NCBI GenBank assembly: GCA_016808115.1
Contig: JAEQBH010000893.1
Location: forward strand, 496,001-560,000
Source: Tetrastigma voinierianum
Lineage: Eukaryota > Streptophyta > Magnoliopsida > Vitales > Vitaceae
Reading direction: 5' to 3'
Length of the DNA stretch: 64,000 bases
In this document: one piece after another, positions 46,796-59,138 of the stretch
Layout: every line of letters starts with the position of its first letter
How positions within the stretch are numbered: position 1 is the first letter of the stretch
Notes under the pieces: generated by a model
What the model saw: only the letters and a program-made list of their open reading frames with translations
What the model was told of the DNA's origin: nothing
Databases searched by the model: none
Program-made: the position numbers and the translations under genes

Positions 46796-48342
46796 TGTCA
46801 CAAATCTAGAACTATAAGCGCAGTAACTACATCAATTGTAAACAATTATCTTGAAAATATAAACTTACAAAAAAAATATATAAATATAAATATATAAATT
46901 ATCATATTACAAAATAATACCATACCCCACCATTGGAGTGATCAACATATTCAATTACGTTATATACAAAACTTTTCATTGTTTTAAAAAATATATGTAC
47001 AACATCTAAAAATAAACCAAAACATCATTGATGGACACCTAATGTTGTGTTGGCCTTTGCGATAATGGGGCTGTCGCTTTACTATCACCACCGCCCGATG
47101 CCCATGGATAAACACGTGCTAGCTTTATAGCTTAGTGAGGATCCACGTAAATATGGGCGACCACTATAGATAGTCACGAAGCAGGATGTACAAATGCATC
47201 TAACTATACATATACATATACATTTAACCATATATGACACAATACTTCAACCACTTATCATTAATATTTCAACATAAGGTAATAAATCATAACAATTCCA
47301 CTAATTGATTTATTTGCATATTCATGACATTCATTAATTAATCTTTAGCCTTATGATTGTAACTATGTGCTTTATATCTGCCATTTATAAATTTCATTTC
47401 ATGTAATTTCCATGTTTTATTCATTTTATAAACATTACAAAATTTTCATCTCATCTCTTGTCATGTCTGCATATTCCAAAGAAAATGATTATGGATGGAA
47501 CTATATATACTTGAAGGTACTATCACTATACGAGACAGTGATTTATAAACTATACTATATTGTATGACCCAAATAGGGCCACTGTAATGATCGAATGGAA
47601 TCGTATGTTGACCCGAAATGGGGCTACTGCATTTGTAAGGCGTATCTTTTATAACATTGTTATCCCTATAGGCATGCTTATCTATCTAACTATCCGGTCA
47701 TAAGCATGCAATCAGTTTTATTATATTTTCTTAACAATCTTTCAGATATCAGAAAAATATATCCCATATACATGAATAACTACTGATATCATGTATACCT
47801 ACGAGATATTCATTATCAAATAATTTCTTATAAACATTTAACTGTATTTTGTATTTTTTCATATAACAAAAATATACGTATATTATCTTCAGCTTTCATA
47901 ACACATGTTATCATGATCATCTTACTATGATGCATTATTTCATATAACAATAAATTTATATAGCTTTTATACAATTTCAGTTTCCATAACCAATTTTGCC
48001 TGAACAGTTCGAGGTAGCTCCCAAGTCCATTTTCTACTACAATTTTGACCATATAAACGGGATTGTTAGACAAAGTGATCTTCTAACCCAATATATCCCT
48101 ATGTCTTAAGTTTTCTATGGTTCAAAAATCATGTCATTTGGACTTTTAATTTGGGAGATATGGTCTAATATACGGACTACTAAAGATGATTTTTGAGGGG
48201 ATATAATTGTTCCCTTACTTTGAAAAACTTCCTAGGAACAATGGGAACCAATTTGGTTACACTTTCTTCATGAAATTTGTTCCCCTAGATGTCTAATTTA
48301 CCCAAAAATTGGAATCACTGCATTTGGATCAACCTATCCCAA
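46796..48342 (-). mobile_element. Reverse chromovirus-type LTR remnant
   Basis: Starts TGTCACAAATC, the complement of a typical ...GTGACA LTR end. 47,030-47,170 (GGACACCTAATG; GCTTTATAGCTTAGTGAGGA) matches the complement of 58,560-58,690. Later it has the GACCCAAATAGGGCC and ATTGTATGACCC type repeats, and GGAATCACTGCATTTGGAT at 48,311. It stops at the MITE fragment at 48,345, so the 5' third of the LTR is missing. Confidence 0.6.
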
Positions 48343-48344
48343 GC

Positions 48345-48391
48345 TAAAAAAAAGTTATATTCAGTATTAAGTAAAAATAACAAACCCCGCC
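48345..48391. mobile_element. Fragment of the Harbinger-like MITE end
   Basis: TATATTCAGTATTAAGTAAA followed by CAAACCCCGCC and TAA matches the right end of the element at 28,306-29,162. Only about 47 bp remain. Confidence 0.55.
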
Positions 48392-48904
48392 TAAGATTAT
48401 TGGGTATCCTTTTTATCAAGGATGGGATTTCGACAATCTGTTCAAAGGCTGAGAGGAATATTACAAAGAGAAGGAAACTGATATAGTTGAAAATAAAAAA
48501 GTAATTGGGAGAACATAATTTAAACCAATGCCTTCATGATGTCCAATAAGATAGCTCTGTTTTTTAATTTCCTTGTCTTGTCATGCTTATTTGGTGTCCT
48601 TTGATTGGACTTCTTTAAGCTTTTTTGGATAAGAATAAGATGGTCATATTCTCAGTACTCTCACACATGCATGGCTTATTGCAACTTGCATAAGAGGAAA
48701 AAAGGCAATGAAAACGACTTTTGTTACCAGTCCAGCTACTGAAAAAGAAAAGGTTAATTCACACATGTTTTTACCACCAAACAAACATCAACCTAATGGT
48801 CAGATCTTCCCATCCCCACTTTAGCAGGTAGCTAGCTAGTTTTGCAATTCTCCATCATGCAATTAGTGTTTGGTTGCAAGGATATTACATGGAAACAAAT
48901 ATTA

Positions 48905-49104
48905 GGACTTCTTTGGTTCTGAAAACACAAAGAACATTATTTTAATGTTCTCTGAAAATTGTTGTTGTTTTTCGAATTTAGTGTTTTCTATATTCTTTGT
49001 ATTTTTAATAACAAAAAAATAATGAGAACTAATCGTTTTCTCGGTGTTTTTCTTGTTCTCCTTATTTTCCAAAAAAAAAAACAAAATTGTGACCAAATAG
49101 GTCC
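48905..49104. mobile_element. 200-bp MITE with TTA target duplication
   Basis: Begins GGACTTCTTTGGTTCTG and ends GTGACCAAATAGGTCC (complement GGACCTATTTGGTCAC). TTA is present on both sides (48,902-48,904 and 49,105-49,107), pointing to a Harbinger-type MITE. Open frames overlapping it are low complexity. Confidence 0.65.
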
Positions 49105-49107
49105 TTA

Positions 49108-51580
49108 TTTCCTCTCTTTTTTTCTCCACTGCCAAACAAGTTATTTTCTGCAATAATGCTTGAAGGGGAAAAAGTAGCAAAAAGTATGAATAAATTTTAC
49201 CTTTTTCCTCATCGAGGATGGATATGCTAATCCTCATGTTCCTTTTTTTTTTTTTTTTTTTTTTGAAAGAGACATCTAATTTTAGCTTTTCCAAGAACCC
49301 AAAAAGAAAATGAAAACAATAATTAAGGGAAACTGGGTGGTTGCCCCCTTTGTGTGTGATCACACCATAGAAAATTAAAGGGGGAAAAAAAGAAAAAAGA
49401 AATGCTAGTCTTCACAAATATAACCATATATGGATTAAGTGAAAGATAGAGATGAAAACCACATCACCTCATCCCATTTGGCCACCTGCTAATTTTTCTT
49501 GTTCACTTGAGAGTATTGCAGTTTATTGATTTTAAGGTGATCCCTCCATTTTTCTTGACATTTTGAATCTATATTTGTCTATGGTGCAATTTTAGTTGTG
49601 TCTCATTCTTGAATCCCCATTCTCTATGTTGTCAACTGTCATGGCCGAAATATGTAGTTGAACAAAAATTGAGTCCAAGATTATAATCTCTAACCAATTG
49701 ATTGGAAAGGCTGTAACCTTTTATGCTTGTGTGAAGACATATAAGCTCATTCCAAAATGTGGCATTGTGGTATTGTAAAAAAACAAAACCAAAATGATGG
49801 AAGTTTGACAAAAATAGGTGTTTAGTTGAAAATTTTGTCTAACAGTTTTGGTCTTTGAATAGAGTTGATTTAGTCCCGAACTCATCCCATCATGAATGCT
49901 AGCGAGCAACTTAAATTATTTGGATTGAATTAAGAAACAATGTTAGACCCATATTAAATTTAACAACATGTAACTGGATTGACTATCCCAGAATTTTTTT
50001 TTCTTATGTATTCCATTTTAACAACCTGTAACAAGATTATTAACCCCCGAAATTTATGACTTAGCGAAAATAATGAATGAACCCAAAAAAAAAGGCTTGG
50101 AATACTTCTTTCTTCGGAAAAATCCCACCTTAATCTCATCCTCCATGCCTTCTCTTCCCTCAAATTCTTATGTATAAGTATGTGGTGACATGTCCTATTT
50201 ATTTCTCTCTCTAAAGATCAAAAGCAAGCAAACCTGCCTTAAATTTATGCAAACAGTATTGTTCAAAGCTCCTTTGGTTTTTTTTTTATTTATTTATTTT
50301 ATATTTCAACTATTCATTGGTATAGTACTAGGGAGAAGAAGACAAAGTGTTGGAGAATGATTCAAAGTTGGTTTTTTAATACTTTCTATTAATTAGGAAA
50401 TTGTTTGTTTTATTTATTTATTTAATTGTGAGTGGGAGAGTCCAAAGTTGTTTGAGATTTTTTAGGTATGTGATAAATATGGAGAGTTAGTTTTGAATGG
50501 GATAATTAAGGGATTTTATTTATTTTAATTTTGATTTTTCTCTTGTAGCCTATTTAAAAGGCATTTGCATTTAATAAAAATAGAGAGAAGGGTGTTACGT
50601 GAGTAGTGCAAAATCATTTCTCTCTCTCTTCTTGAAAATTTCCCAACACAAAGAAAGGAATCTAAGAAGTAACATTCAAATAATTTGATAAAATCTTGGA
50701 AAACCCATATCAGAAAACTATAATTCAAATGCAAAATGTCTGAATTTGAAGTGTAGAATTCGTAGAAACTGGCATAAATCAATGTGTAATAGATACATAC
50801 ATAAGGGAGGGATGGAGAGAGAAAGAGGTAGAGAGAGAGAGAGCTAGTATTCATGCATTTACACGCTATACATGTAATCCTACAAAAGAAAAAGAACCTA
50901 ATGAGACAAAATTTGATTGGAAGAATTCCCTCACCTCTAATCAACGAAATCATATCATAAAAAATTAATAAGACAAAATCCACCTTCTAGAAAAAAAAAT
51001 CGAAATAGTAGAACCCTCTTCTTAAGAATCAACCCAATGGAACCCGTAAACCAGAGTTTTTTATAAATAGCCAAATAAGCCACAAAATAGAAGTTCTTCC
51101 AAATTTTCTCTGTTAATAAATACAGACTAGAGTAAAAGTTTAAAGAAATAAAAATTTAGTGGGAAAATATCACATTTGGATGACAAGAAAAATTAGGGAA
51201 AACTACAAAATTCATATCTACAATTAGATTTTCGATATTTGACGTTGAAAAGAATACCTGGGATTGATTTATTCCCCTTCCTTGTTCAAGCCCTAAACTT
51301 TTTCCCTTTCTCATGATATCTCTGCTTCATTGGTCCTTCTATCGCAGCTCACACCCAAATCAAATAGAAATGAACATGAATGAATGGGAGAAAAGCTTCA
51401 TTTTTTCAAATGAGAAGGGTCAGTGGGCTTACCTCCCATGTGAGCTCCAAGCTTCTTATCAACAATGGGGATGAATATCAGTGGAGAAACGAGGCTTTGT
51501 TAGTGAGGGGCATATCGGGTTTGAAGAGGGGATTTGAAAGTTAGGGCTTCAAAATACATTTAAATTAGAAAATAATCTAT
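49108..51580. other. AT-rich intergenic sequence
   Basis: No gene seen. It contains a poly-T run at about 49,242-49,264 and a GA microsatellite at 50,814-50,843. Minus-strand open frames at 48,902-49,363 and 50,525-50,983 have low-complexity, F/L/I-rich translations with no family resemblance. Confidence 0.5.
50814..50843. repeat. GA microsatellite
   Basis: GAGAGAGAAAGAGGTAGAGA followed by more GA, about 30 bp. Confidence 0.8.
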
Positions 51581-51589
51581 ATATAATAT

Positions 51590-51870
51590 AATAGCTAATG
51601 AAACTCTCAAAAAAGTGATAAGGTTTTTGGATTATTACTATGACATTATAAAAATGTCATGGTTGAGTTTAGGACTTATTTTATGTTAAAATATAACTAA
51701 ATAAGACATACAACTATGACACTTTTAATAAGCTCCATAAAAAAAAAAAATTATATACGATAAAACGCTTCTAATTAAGCGTCATCATGTATATAATTGT
51801 AATTAAGTAATGACATTGTTATGAAAGTGTCATAAATGAAGCGTCATAAGTTTTAATTTTTGTAGTAGTG
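51590..51870. mobile_element. CACTA-type transposon end
   Basis: The block ends ATTTTTGTAGTAGTG at 51,870; the complement begins CACTACTACAAAAATTAAAA, the hallmark of CACTA (En/Spm) termini. Inward it holds repeated ATGACA/TGTCAT and AAGCGTCAT motifs in both orientations, as in CACTA subterminal regions. The other end was not found, so length is unknown. It abuts the Tat gag remnant. Confidence 0.6.
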
Positions 51871-51879
51871 TCATATCAC

Positions 51880-54800
51880 AGTATCTTTGCTCAGTGCGAC
51901 AAAAGATAAACATCAGCTCCTTACAAACTATTCTCAAACAGGAAGAAGAGTCTATTCGAGATTTCACAAGGAGGTTCGGGCAAGCCGTCCAGCAAATAGA
52001 GTCGTATAGCATGGATGCAGTCCTCCAAAACTTCAAGAGAAGCTTTGGGTCATCTACTCATTTCTTCCAATCACTATCTTTAGACCCACCAACGAAAATG
52101 GAAGAATTATACAGGTGGGCTTATAGGTACTCAATGCTGGAGGACAATATTCGTGCAGCAACCCAGACTGTCATGCTTACCAACCAGCTGACCGAAGGAA
52201 ATAAGCTATCTGGGAAGAAGAACATCGGAGCTCTAAAGGAAGGTCAAAGCAGAGGCGAAAGTGATCTGATCGATCCGCAAGGAGGAGAGAGCCCTACAGA
52301 TTCCTCCCTGAACATCTCTTATGGGAGAAGTATTGCCGTCATTCGCGGCGTTCTGAGATTTAAATGGCTTACTTGGAATTGAGATAGATCCCTCTAAAAG
52401 AAACAAATCCTTGCGGTACGATTATCATATCGATCAAGGGCATGAGACTGATAGGTGCCGAAGTCTAAAGTTCTTGGTGAAAAAACTTATCAAAGCGGGA
52501 CACCTCAAGAGGTATGTCGGGGAACTTAACCAAGGAATGGAATCCGGGTAGGCTCCGAACAGAATCACAGACAGTGCGGCAGCCTCGTCAGAACCTAGAC
52601 CGACCATAAATTATATACTGGGCGGCCCTTCTAATGACCAATACCAGTCAAAGTGCCAACAGAAGAAGCTCTTGAGAGTCACCATAATCAAGGCCAAGGT
52701 AAATGCTATCCACACGAAAAGCAAACATGAAGGAACCAAGTCAATAGATGGCCCCATATCCTTTCCCCTTGTTAACCTGAACAGGGTTATTGTGCCCCAC
52801 TATGATGCTCTAGTACTCACACTCTATATTTACGGTTTTGATGTGCACAGGGTACTTGTAGATCTTAGCAGTGCGGTAGAATTGTTGCAACTACCGGCCT
52901 TCGACCAGATGAAGCTTTCTTTAAGTACTCTTAATTCAGCCCAGGACCAGATCACGCGGCGCGGTTTTTAACGTGAAAAATACATTCTTTACCTTATATT
53001 TTGCATTGTTGTTATTAGGAGATGTCGCGCTCCCTGTAAAAGTCGGGCCTGTCACTCAACAAGTTATGTTCTCAATCGTCAAAGACTTGGGGCCTTACAA
53101 AGCCATAATGTGGGTGGGCACGGATTTGCACTTTCGATAGAGCTATACCTTATTTTACCCGCACGAGAAGCGGTAAGCTATTTGGTAGCGTTGAGTAGGT
53201 TGACCTTTAACCCTTGATCAGCCCAGTCGCCGCGATAATGCTATCAAGCTAATAAATACGGGAACAAAGAGGGAGAAGAAGCTTTAAAGGTCTCTCCTCG
53301 GATAAGGCTCCAGCGTAACAATCCGCGACTTAAGCCGGATCGGTAGAAGATAAGGATCAGGATTGGTAGTGGATTCCCCACCCTGGAAAAGAAGCTATTG
53401 GATGGGTAGGAAAAGTTCACTTATATCAACTCTCTCTTGTCCGATTAAGAGAGCGAGTAGTTATGTCTCGTGCTGTTGAATAATATAGATGTATTCGCCT
53501 GGAGCCACTTAGATATGGTTGGGATTAACTCGGCCGATGGCACAAATGAGCTAAATATTATCCTCGGCTGGGCGAAAAGTAAGGCGAGAAAGTGGCGTTT
53601 CCACCCGGAATGCCATTAGATCATTCAGAAGAAAATAGACAACTTGCTGAGGGCAGGTTTCATCAGAGAAGTAAAGTACCTCAAATGGCTAGCCAATGTG
53701 GTGGTGGTCCTAAACAAAGAAGGCAAGTGGCGAGTATGTGTGGATTACACGGACCTCAACGAGGCATGTCCAAAAGATAGCTTCCCCTTGCCTCGTATAG
53801 ACCAGATTGTTGATGCCTCAGCCAGGCATGGAATACCGTCGTTTTTGGATGCTTTCTCTGGATATCACAAGATTCCAATGCACCAACCTGTTGCAAAGAA
53901 AATGACCTTCATTATACTGCATGGGTTATACTGCTACAATGTGATTTTGGCTTGAAGAATGTTGGGGCAACTTACCAAAGATTGGTAACTAAGATATTCT
54001 TATCAATGTTGGTCAACACCATGGAAGCAAATATCAACAAAATGCTTGTGAAATCCAAAGAACACTTCGACCACACTAAGCATCTAAAAGAAGCCTTCGA
54101 GCTATTGCAAAGGTACGACATGAAACTCAACCCTTTGAAATGTGTGTTCGAGCTTTATGGTAACCTAAAGAGGGATGGAGGCCAATCCAATTCAACTCAA
54201 AGCTATAATGGACTCTCCAGCTCCTATCTCCCAAAAAGGAGTGTAGCAGCGGCTAGTTGGTGACGGCCTCGGGCGATTCATATTAGTTTCACAGGGCCAG
54301 AACAAAGCGGGTTTTTATCGCACTCACAAGGGAGCGAAAATGCTAGCGGAAGTGAGGAATGTGACTAAGCAGCGATGATCAAAGCGATATCTTTACTGTC
54401 GCCCGATTCTAGCTGGCCTCGGGGTGGGTGATACACTGCAGCTACGCAGCGATGTCAGAGGCCTCAGTAAGTGCAACATTGTTCAAAGTAGACGAAAATC
54501 GAAAGCAGAGACCAATATTCTTTGTGAGAAAATCTCTATTCGAACCAGAAACCCTATACACTTGTCTTGAACAAGGAGCACTAGCCCTTCGCGTGGTAAC
54601 TAAGAGGCTTCGCCCCTACTTCCAAGCACACCCCATCATCGTGCTAACTTGACCTCTCACTTTGCGAGAAGCCTGATACCTGGCTTTGACCTATACGCGG
54701 AAGGATGGCACGGTGGCTTGATTGGGCTAAGTTAATTTGGTATTCAATATAAACCTTGCTTGACAGTGAAGGGGCAAATATTGGCATAATTTTTAGCAAA

Positions 54801-56404
54801 ACTACCCCAACCGGATGTGGACCAGGGTGACGCTAGATGGTGGATCCTTAATGTGGACGGCGCTTCTCGCTAAACGAGAGTTGGAGTCGGCTTGCAACTT
54901 AAAGCCCCACCTAGGAAAAGGATAGAATAGGCCATACGGTTGGGCTTCCTTGCATCCAATAATGAGACTAAATATGAAGCAATCCTGGCCCAGGTTAACC
55001 TTGCAAGTCGTGTCAGCAGAAAAACTCATGTATGTGACTCTGGTGTTAGTGGTGCAGGACGGGTGAGACGGAGAATATGAACCGCGAGACCGGTGTATGT
55101 GGTCGAGTATGCGAGGAGTCTAGTCAGCGGCGACTAGGGAGTTTTATGGCTTGGAAGCTTGAGCATATCCCTAGGGACTCGAATGAAAATGCGAACGCTT
55201 TAGCATTAGTGGCCGCATCCATCCCGATAAGAGAAATGGTATTCCTTCGTAATACATTACCGGCGTAGTAAATCCATTACAATGAGCCGGGTGGGTGATT
55301 AGATGAAGAATCCTCTTCTTGGCTAACCCTTATAATGCATTATCTAAGCTCGGGAGAGCTACTGAATAACAAGATTGAAGCCCCGCCAAGATTTTTGGTC
55401 GAGAAATTTAGGTTTTCCACTTGTGGCTTGAAGCGAATTATATAAGTGATCTCTGGATGGACGATATCTTAAATGTCTTACCACTCAGCAAGGACAATAT
55501 GTATTTATTGAACTTCATGAGGGGATATGCGGAAACCATCAAGGCGGAAGAACTTTAGCTCACGGGGCTGGCCCACACGAGGTTGTTATTGGTAACCGCT
55601 GAGAGCATACCTTCCATTGCCTGCGTTAGAAAGTGGAATTTGCTACCAGCGACAAGCCCCATTTTAAAGTGCATTTCGAATCAAACCACCGTCCACGGCC
55701 CCCAGCCACTTTTCGATGAAATTGATATAGTTGGACCATTGCCTATCGCCCCAGCTCAGAAAAAGCTGTTTTTGGTTGCTACCGACTGCTTTAGAAAATG
55801 GATAGAGGCTGAGGCCTTCTCCTCCATCAAAGACAAGGACGTCACCCAATTCGTGTGAAAGAATATTGTCTATCGGTTCGGAATACCTCAGTCGATTGTG
55901 ACTAACAACGGGCTGTAGTTTGATAGAAAAGTATACAGAAATTTCTGCCATGAGTTGAAAATCATAAACTTGTACTCAACCCCGCGGTACCCATAAAGCA
56001 ATGGACAGGCAAAAGCATCTAACAAAACTGTCTAAACGACTTTGAGAAAACGTCTACATTCGGATAAGGGAAAGTGGGTAGAAGAGCTACCTAGAGTTCT
56101 ATGGGCATATAGAACAACCAGCCGGAAGCCAACTGGAGTGTTACCATTCACCCTCACCTATGGGATGGAGGCCATAATCCCCATAGAAATCGGAATGCCC
56201 ACGCTTCAAACGAAGATTCCTGAAGAGGCTAATACTGAGGCCCTTACCAAAGACTTAGATATGACAAACGAGCTCCGTGAAGCAGCAGCTGTGCGTGTGG
56301 CATCATATCAGAAAAGAATAACAAACTTATACAACAGGAGTGTAAGACAACTTGCATTCCAAGCCGTGGATTTAGTCTTAAGAAGGGTCTTTGAAAACAA
56401 CGTC
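51880..56404 (+). pseudogene. Ty3/gypsy Tat-lineage polyprotein pseudogene with two RNase H domains
   Basis: Gag part at 51,894-52,380 (QEEESIRDFTRRFGQAVQQI). Protease-like part at 52,780-52,960 (VHRVLVDLSSAVELLQ, where the usual D-x-G has lost its glycine). RT at 53,590-54,170 (LRAGFIREVKYLKWLANVVV, WRVCVDYTDLNEACPKDSFP; the YVDD-equivalent reads NINKMLVKS, so catalytic aspartates are gone). RNase H at 54,428-54,652. A second RNase H at 54,840-55,250 (WILNVDGAS, NNETKYEAILAQ, HIPRDSNENANALA). Integrase core at 55,720-56,000 (DIVGPLPIAPAQKK, FGIPQSIVTNN) and tail to 56,398 (RTTSRKPTGVLPFTLTYGME). The second RNase H places it in the Tat/Ogre lineage. It lacks LTRs here and has many stops. The chromovirus LTR cuts its integrase tail at 56,405. 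Confidence 0.85.
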
Positions 56405-56784
56405 TATAACATCCCAAATTATACCCTGACAGTTTTATAACATATTTTGGGTATAATAAAAGTAAATGTATATTTTCCGGAATAACATAATGCTAAAAAT
56501 AAAATAAGCAAAACCCGGAATTTATACAAAAGAAGAGGGTAAATTGGTCATTTACCAATTTAGGACCCAAGGGTCATAATTTAATAAGAATATATGCTAA
56601 AGTGAAGATAAGATAAGTCAAGATTGCAACTAGATGGAAGTTGAATTTAGAATAGATGAGAAATGAAGGACTTAAATGAAAAAAATGGGAAAATAATTCA
56701 AATATGTGTAAGGCCAAACATGGCCTTATTTTGGAATCAAATATCTCATTTTTGGTCTCTCATTTTTGGAGAGCAAAAGCACGT

Positions 56785-56863
56785 AGAGAAGAGAGAAAGA
56801 GAAAGGGAGAAAGAGAAAAAGAAGAGAAAGAAAGAAGAGAAAGAAGAAAGAGAAAGAAGGAGG
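56785..56863 (+). repeat. Purine tract in 5' LTR, followed by GTATGG
   Basis: About 80 bases of A and G with almost no pyrimidines, then AGCAAGGTATGGAATTAG. The counterparts are at 62,513-62,581 and 20,071-20,149. Confidence 0.85.
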
Positions 56864-58065
56864 ATCAAGAGCAAGGTATGGAATTAGTATGGTTTAGGTA
56901 TGGAAGAAGCCCAGAGTTTTGTATGGAAATGCAGTTTTGTGAAGCTATGATTTTGGTATGGATTTTAGTATGGAAATATGGATTTTGTATGGATTTTTAT
57001 GGGTTTTTATGGATTAGTTTGGATACATGTATAGATTTCTATAGATTTGAATGAAAAAAATCAAACCATAAACCCATTTTTTTATGAATTGGTGACCTGC
57101 AAGTATATTGGTTGTGTTTTGTTTAGGTTGATTAGTTATGTCCTCAATTGAGGAATATTTGTATTAAGGAAATATTGGGGTTTTAGGGGAGATGTTGTCA
57201 AAATTTCTCCAAAACTCATGTTTTTGTTTTGGCTATAACTTGGCCATCACTCATTTGAATTGAGTGATTCAAATTTCTGGATAAACTAGACTTATAGGAG
57301 AACATATCTCTTTGAAATAGGTATATCAAATTAGAGACCCTTCGAGCTTAGAAATTCATCAGAAGTGGAGGCGACCTTTATGGTGTACGATAGCTCGGAG
57401 TGGGACACAATTGTCATTTTTATTATTGGCCTCCAACCCCGATGGTCATAGCAGCCATCTGAAGTTCGTTTTAGGTGTTCTTAGATCTGTGGAAGCCACT
57501 TTGAGTCTATAATTCATCCATATATAACCTTGACATTGGAAATTTATAGTAGGTCTAGAAATCGTAAGAAAAAACAATGACATATGAATTCTGCTCGATC
57601 GCATTTGTTCATGGGTGGCCTCAGACCGGATGACCATAACATAACCCAAGTCGAACTCAGTTTGAGTGAACTTTAGATTCTATGGAAATCCGCTGATCCT
57701 AGTCAAATCCATATATATAGCTTTATGAAATTGGAACTCATATTAGGCCCCGAAATCATGAAAAATAGTAGGCCCCGCTGGTAACCATAGTAATTCATAT
57801 TATGAACTCATAAATAGCTCATAAGCATACATGGTAACTATACTTATTCATGCATATAATGGGATATGAAAAATGCAAAGATACGAATAAATGATTGTAA
57901 ATATCACATATAATTACCGGATAACAATAATTATTCGGGAATATGCAATATGTACTGAACATAAAATATACATGAATTCTGCTTAGAACCTGGTAGAGGG
58001 ATAGATGGGCATACTATTAGGGAAAAACAAGTCTGGCCTCTTGATCGGTTAGCCTGTTTGGGTCA

Positions 58066-58230
58066 TTATAGCGCCTTCAGGCCCTTATAGATGGTCATTG
58101 TCTCATACAATGATAATAGCGCCTTCGGGCTCTTATAGATGGTCATTGTCTCGCACAATGATAACAACGCCTTCGAGCCCTTATAGACCACTGTTTCGTA
58201 CAATGAGTACAGTGCCTTGAGCCCTTATAG
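58066..58230 (+). repeat. 48-bp tandem repeats with hairpin potential
   Basis: Units at about 58,091, 58,139 and 58,186 carry CATTGTCTCATACAATG (inverted arms CATTGT/ACAATG) followed by 'ATAGCGCCTTCGGGCTCTTA'. A related single unit is at 22,805-22,895, and diverged, longer units recur in complement at 63,828-64,000. Confidence 0.8.
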
Positions 58231-58965
58231 TTTCCTTTATCCACTTCTAAGGTTTATGTAGACATGAAATATAAAACAAATGACTTGAATATGATATATG
58301 AAATGACATGACATGATATGAGAAGCATAACATTGCTATATGATGATATGTAAACAGTGACAAGTGCATGTTGATAAGAATAAGAAGAAAAGTGTAAATG
58401 ACATGAAATGAAATAAGATATGATAAGAAAGTATAAGATTGCATAACATGTGTAAATTATATGTATGCAACATATATAAGCATGTGTATATGACAAGTAT
58501 GGAATATGAGATAAGTATTTGATATGTTATAAGTATATGTATATGTGTAAAGTGTGATGACTCTTATTAGGGGTCGTCCACGAGTATTATTCCCACTAAG
58601 CTATAAGCTTAGCATGGGTGTTTCATCCGTGTAGGTACAGAAGAGAGAAGCCAAGAAAGGGCGGAATGATCGTATTAGTAGTCCAAAGCCCGACACATCA
58701 CTAGGTGCCATTGGAAAGTTTGGTCTATTTTTGTATATAGTTTGGTTTCTTTTGTAAACAATGTAAATATTGTAAGCCCATTGAACATTTCCATATAAAG
58801 AAGACTTGTATATATTTTATGTCCCGGTACTCTGAAAATATGAAATGCCTGGGTTCATCATTTAACATTATATGAATGAACAAGCTTAAAGGTTATCAGT
58901 TTAAAAAAAAAAAAATGATACCCTCGCTTGACATCATGTGCCAAGTTGGGGGCTTCACAGTTTAG

Positions 58966-58978
58966 TGGTATCAGAGCC
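58966..58978 (+). promoter_or_regulatory. Chromovirus primer-binding site (initiator tRNA-Met)
   Basis: TGGTATCAGAGCC, five bases after the LTR end. Perfectly complementary to the 3' end of plant initiator tRNA-Met, as in Tekay-type elements. Confidence 0.9.
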
Positions 58979-59138
58979 TAGGTTTAGGCGTTTCTAGAAG
59001 AGTCTTAGATTAAGGATGTACCTACATAGTAATGTGTTAGCCTAATGCAAATGTCCTTGTTTAGTATATTGTCTAGAATGGATTGGTTATCCAAACATAG
59101 GGCCATAGTTGATTGTGATAAGAAAATAGTCCTGGCAA

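Larger units (their letters stand above)
56405..58959 (+). repeat. Chromovirus (Tekay-like) 5' LTR
   Basis: Begins at the AACATCCCAAATTATACCCT stretch, matched at 62,150 in the 3' LTR, and ends GGGGGCTTCACA five bases before the primer-binding site. About 2.55 kb. In order: purine tract (56,785-56,863) with AAGGTATGGAA after it, TATGGA-rich leader, the GAGTGATTCAAATTTCTGG motif (57,260), 48-bp hairpin repeats (58,066-58,230), and a 3' module with CCCACTAAGCTATAAGC. Confidence 0.85.

Noticed and set aside
48902..49363. Minus-strand open frame of 153 codons
   Set aside because: Low complexity, covers a MITE and a poly-T run, and resembles no protein.
50525..50983. Minus-strand open frame of 152 codons
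   Set aside because: F, L, I, Y and S-rich translation of AT-rich DNA and a GA microsatellite; no family resemblance.
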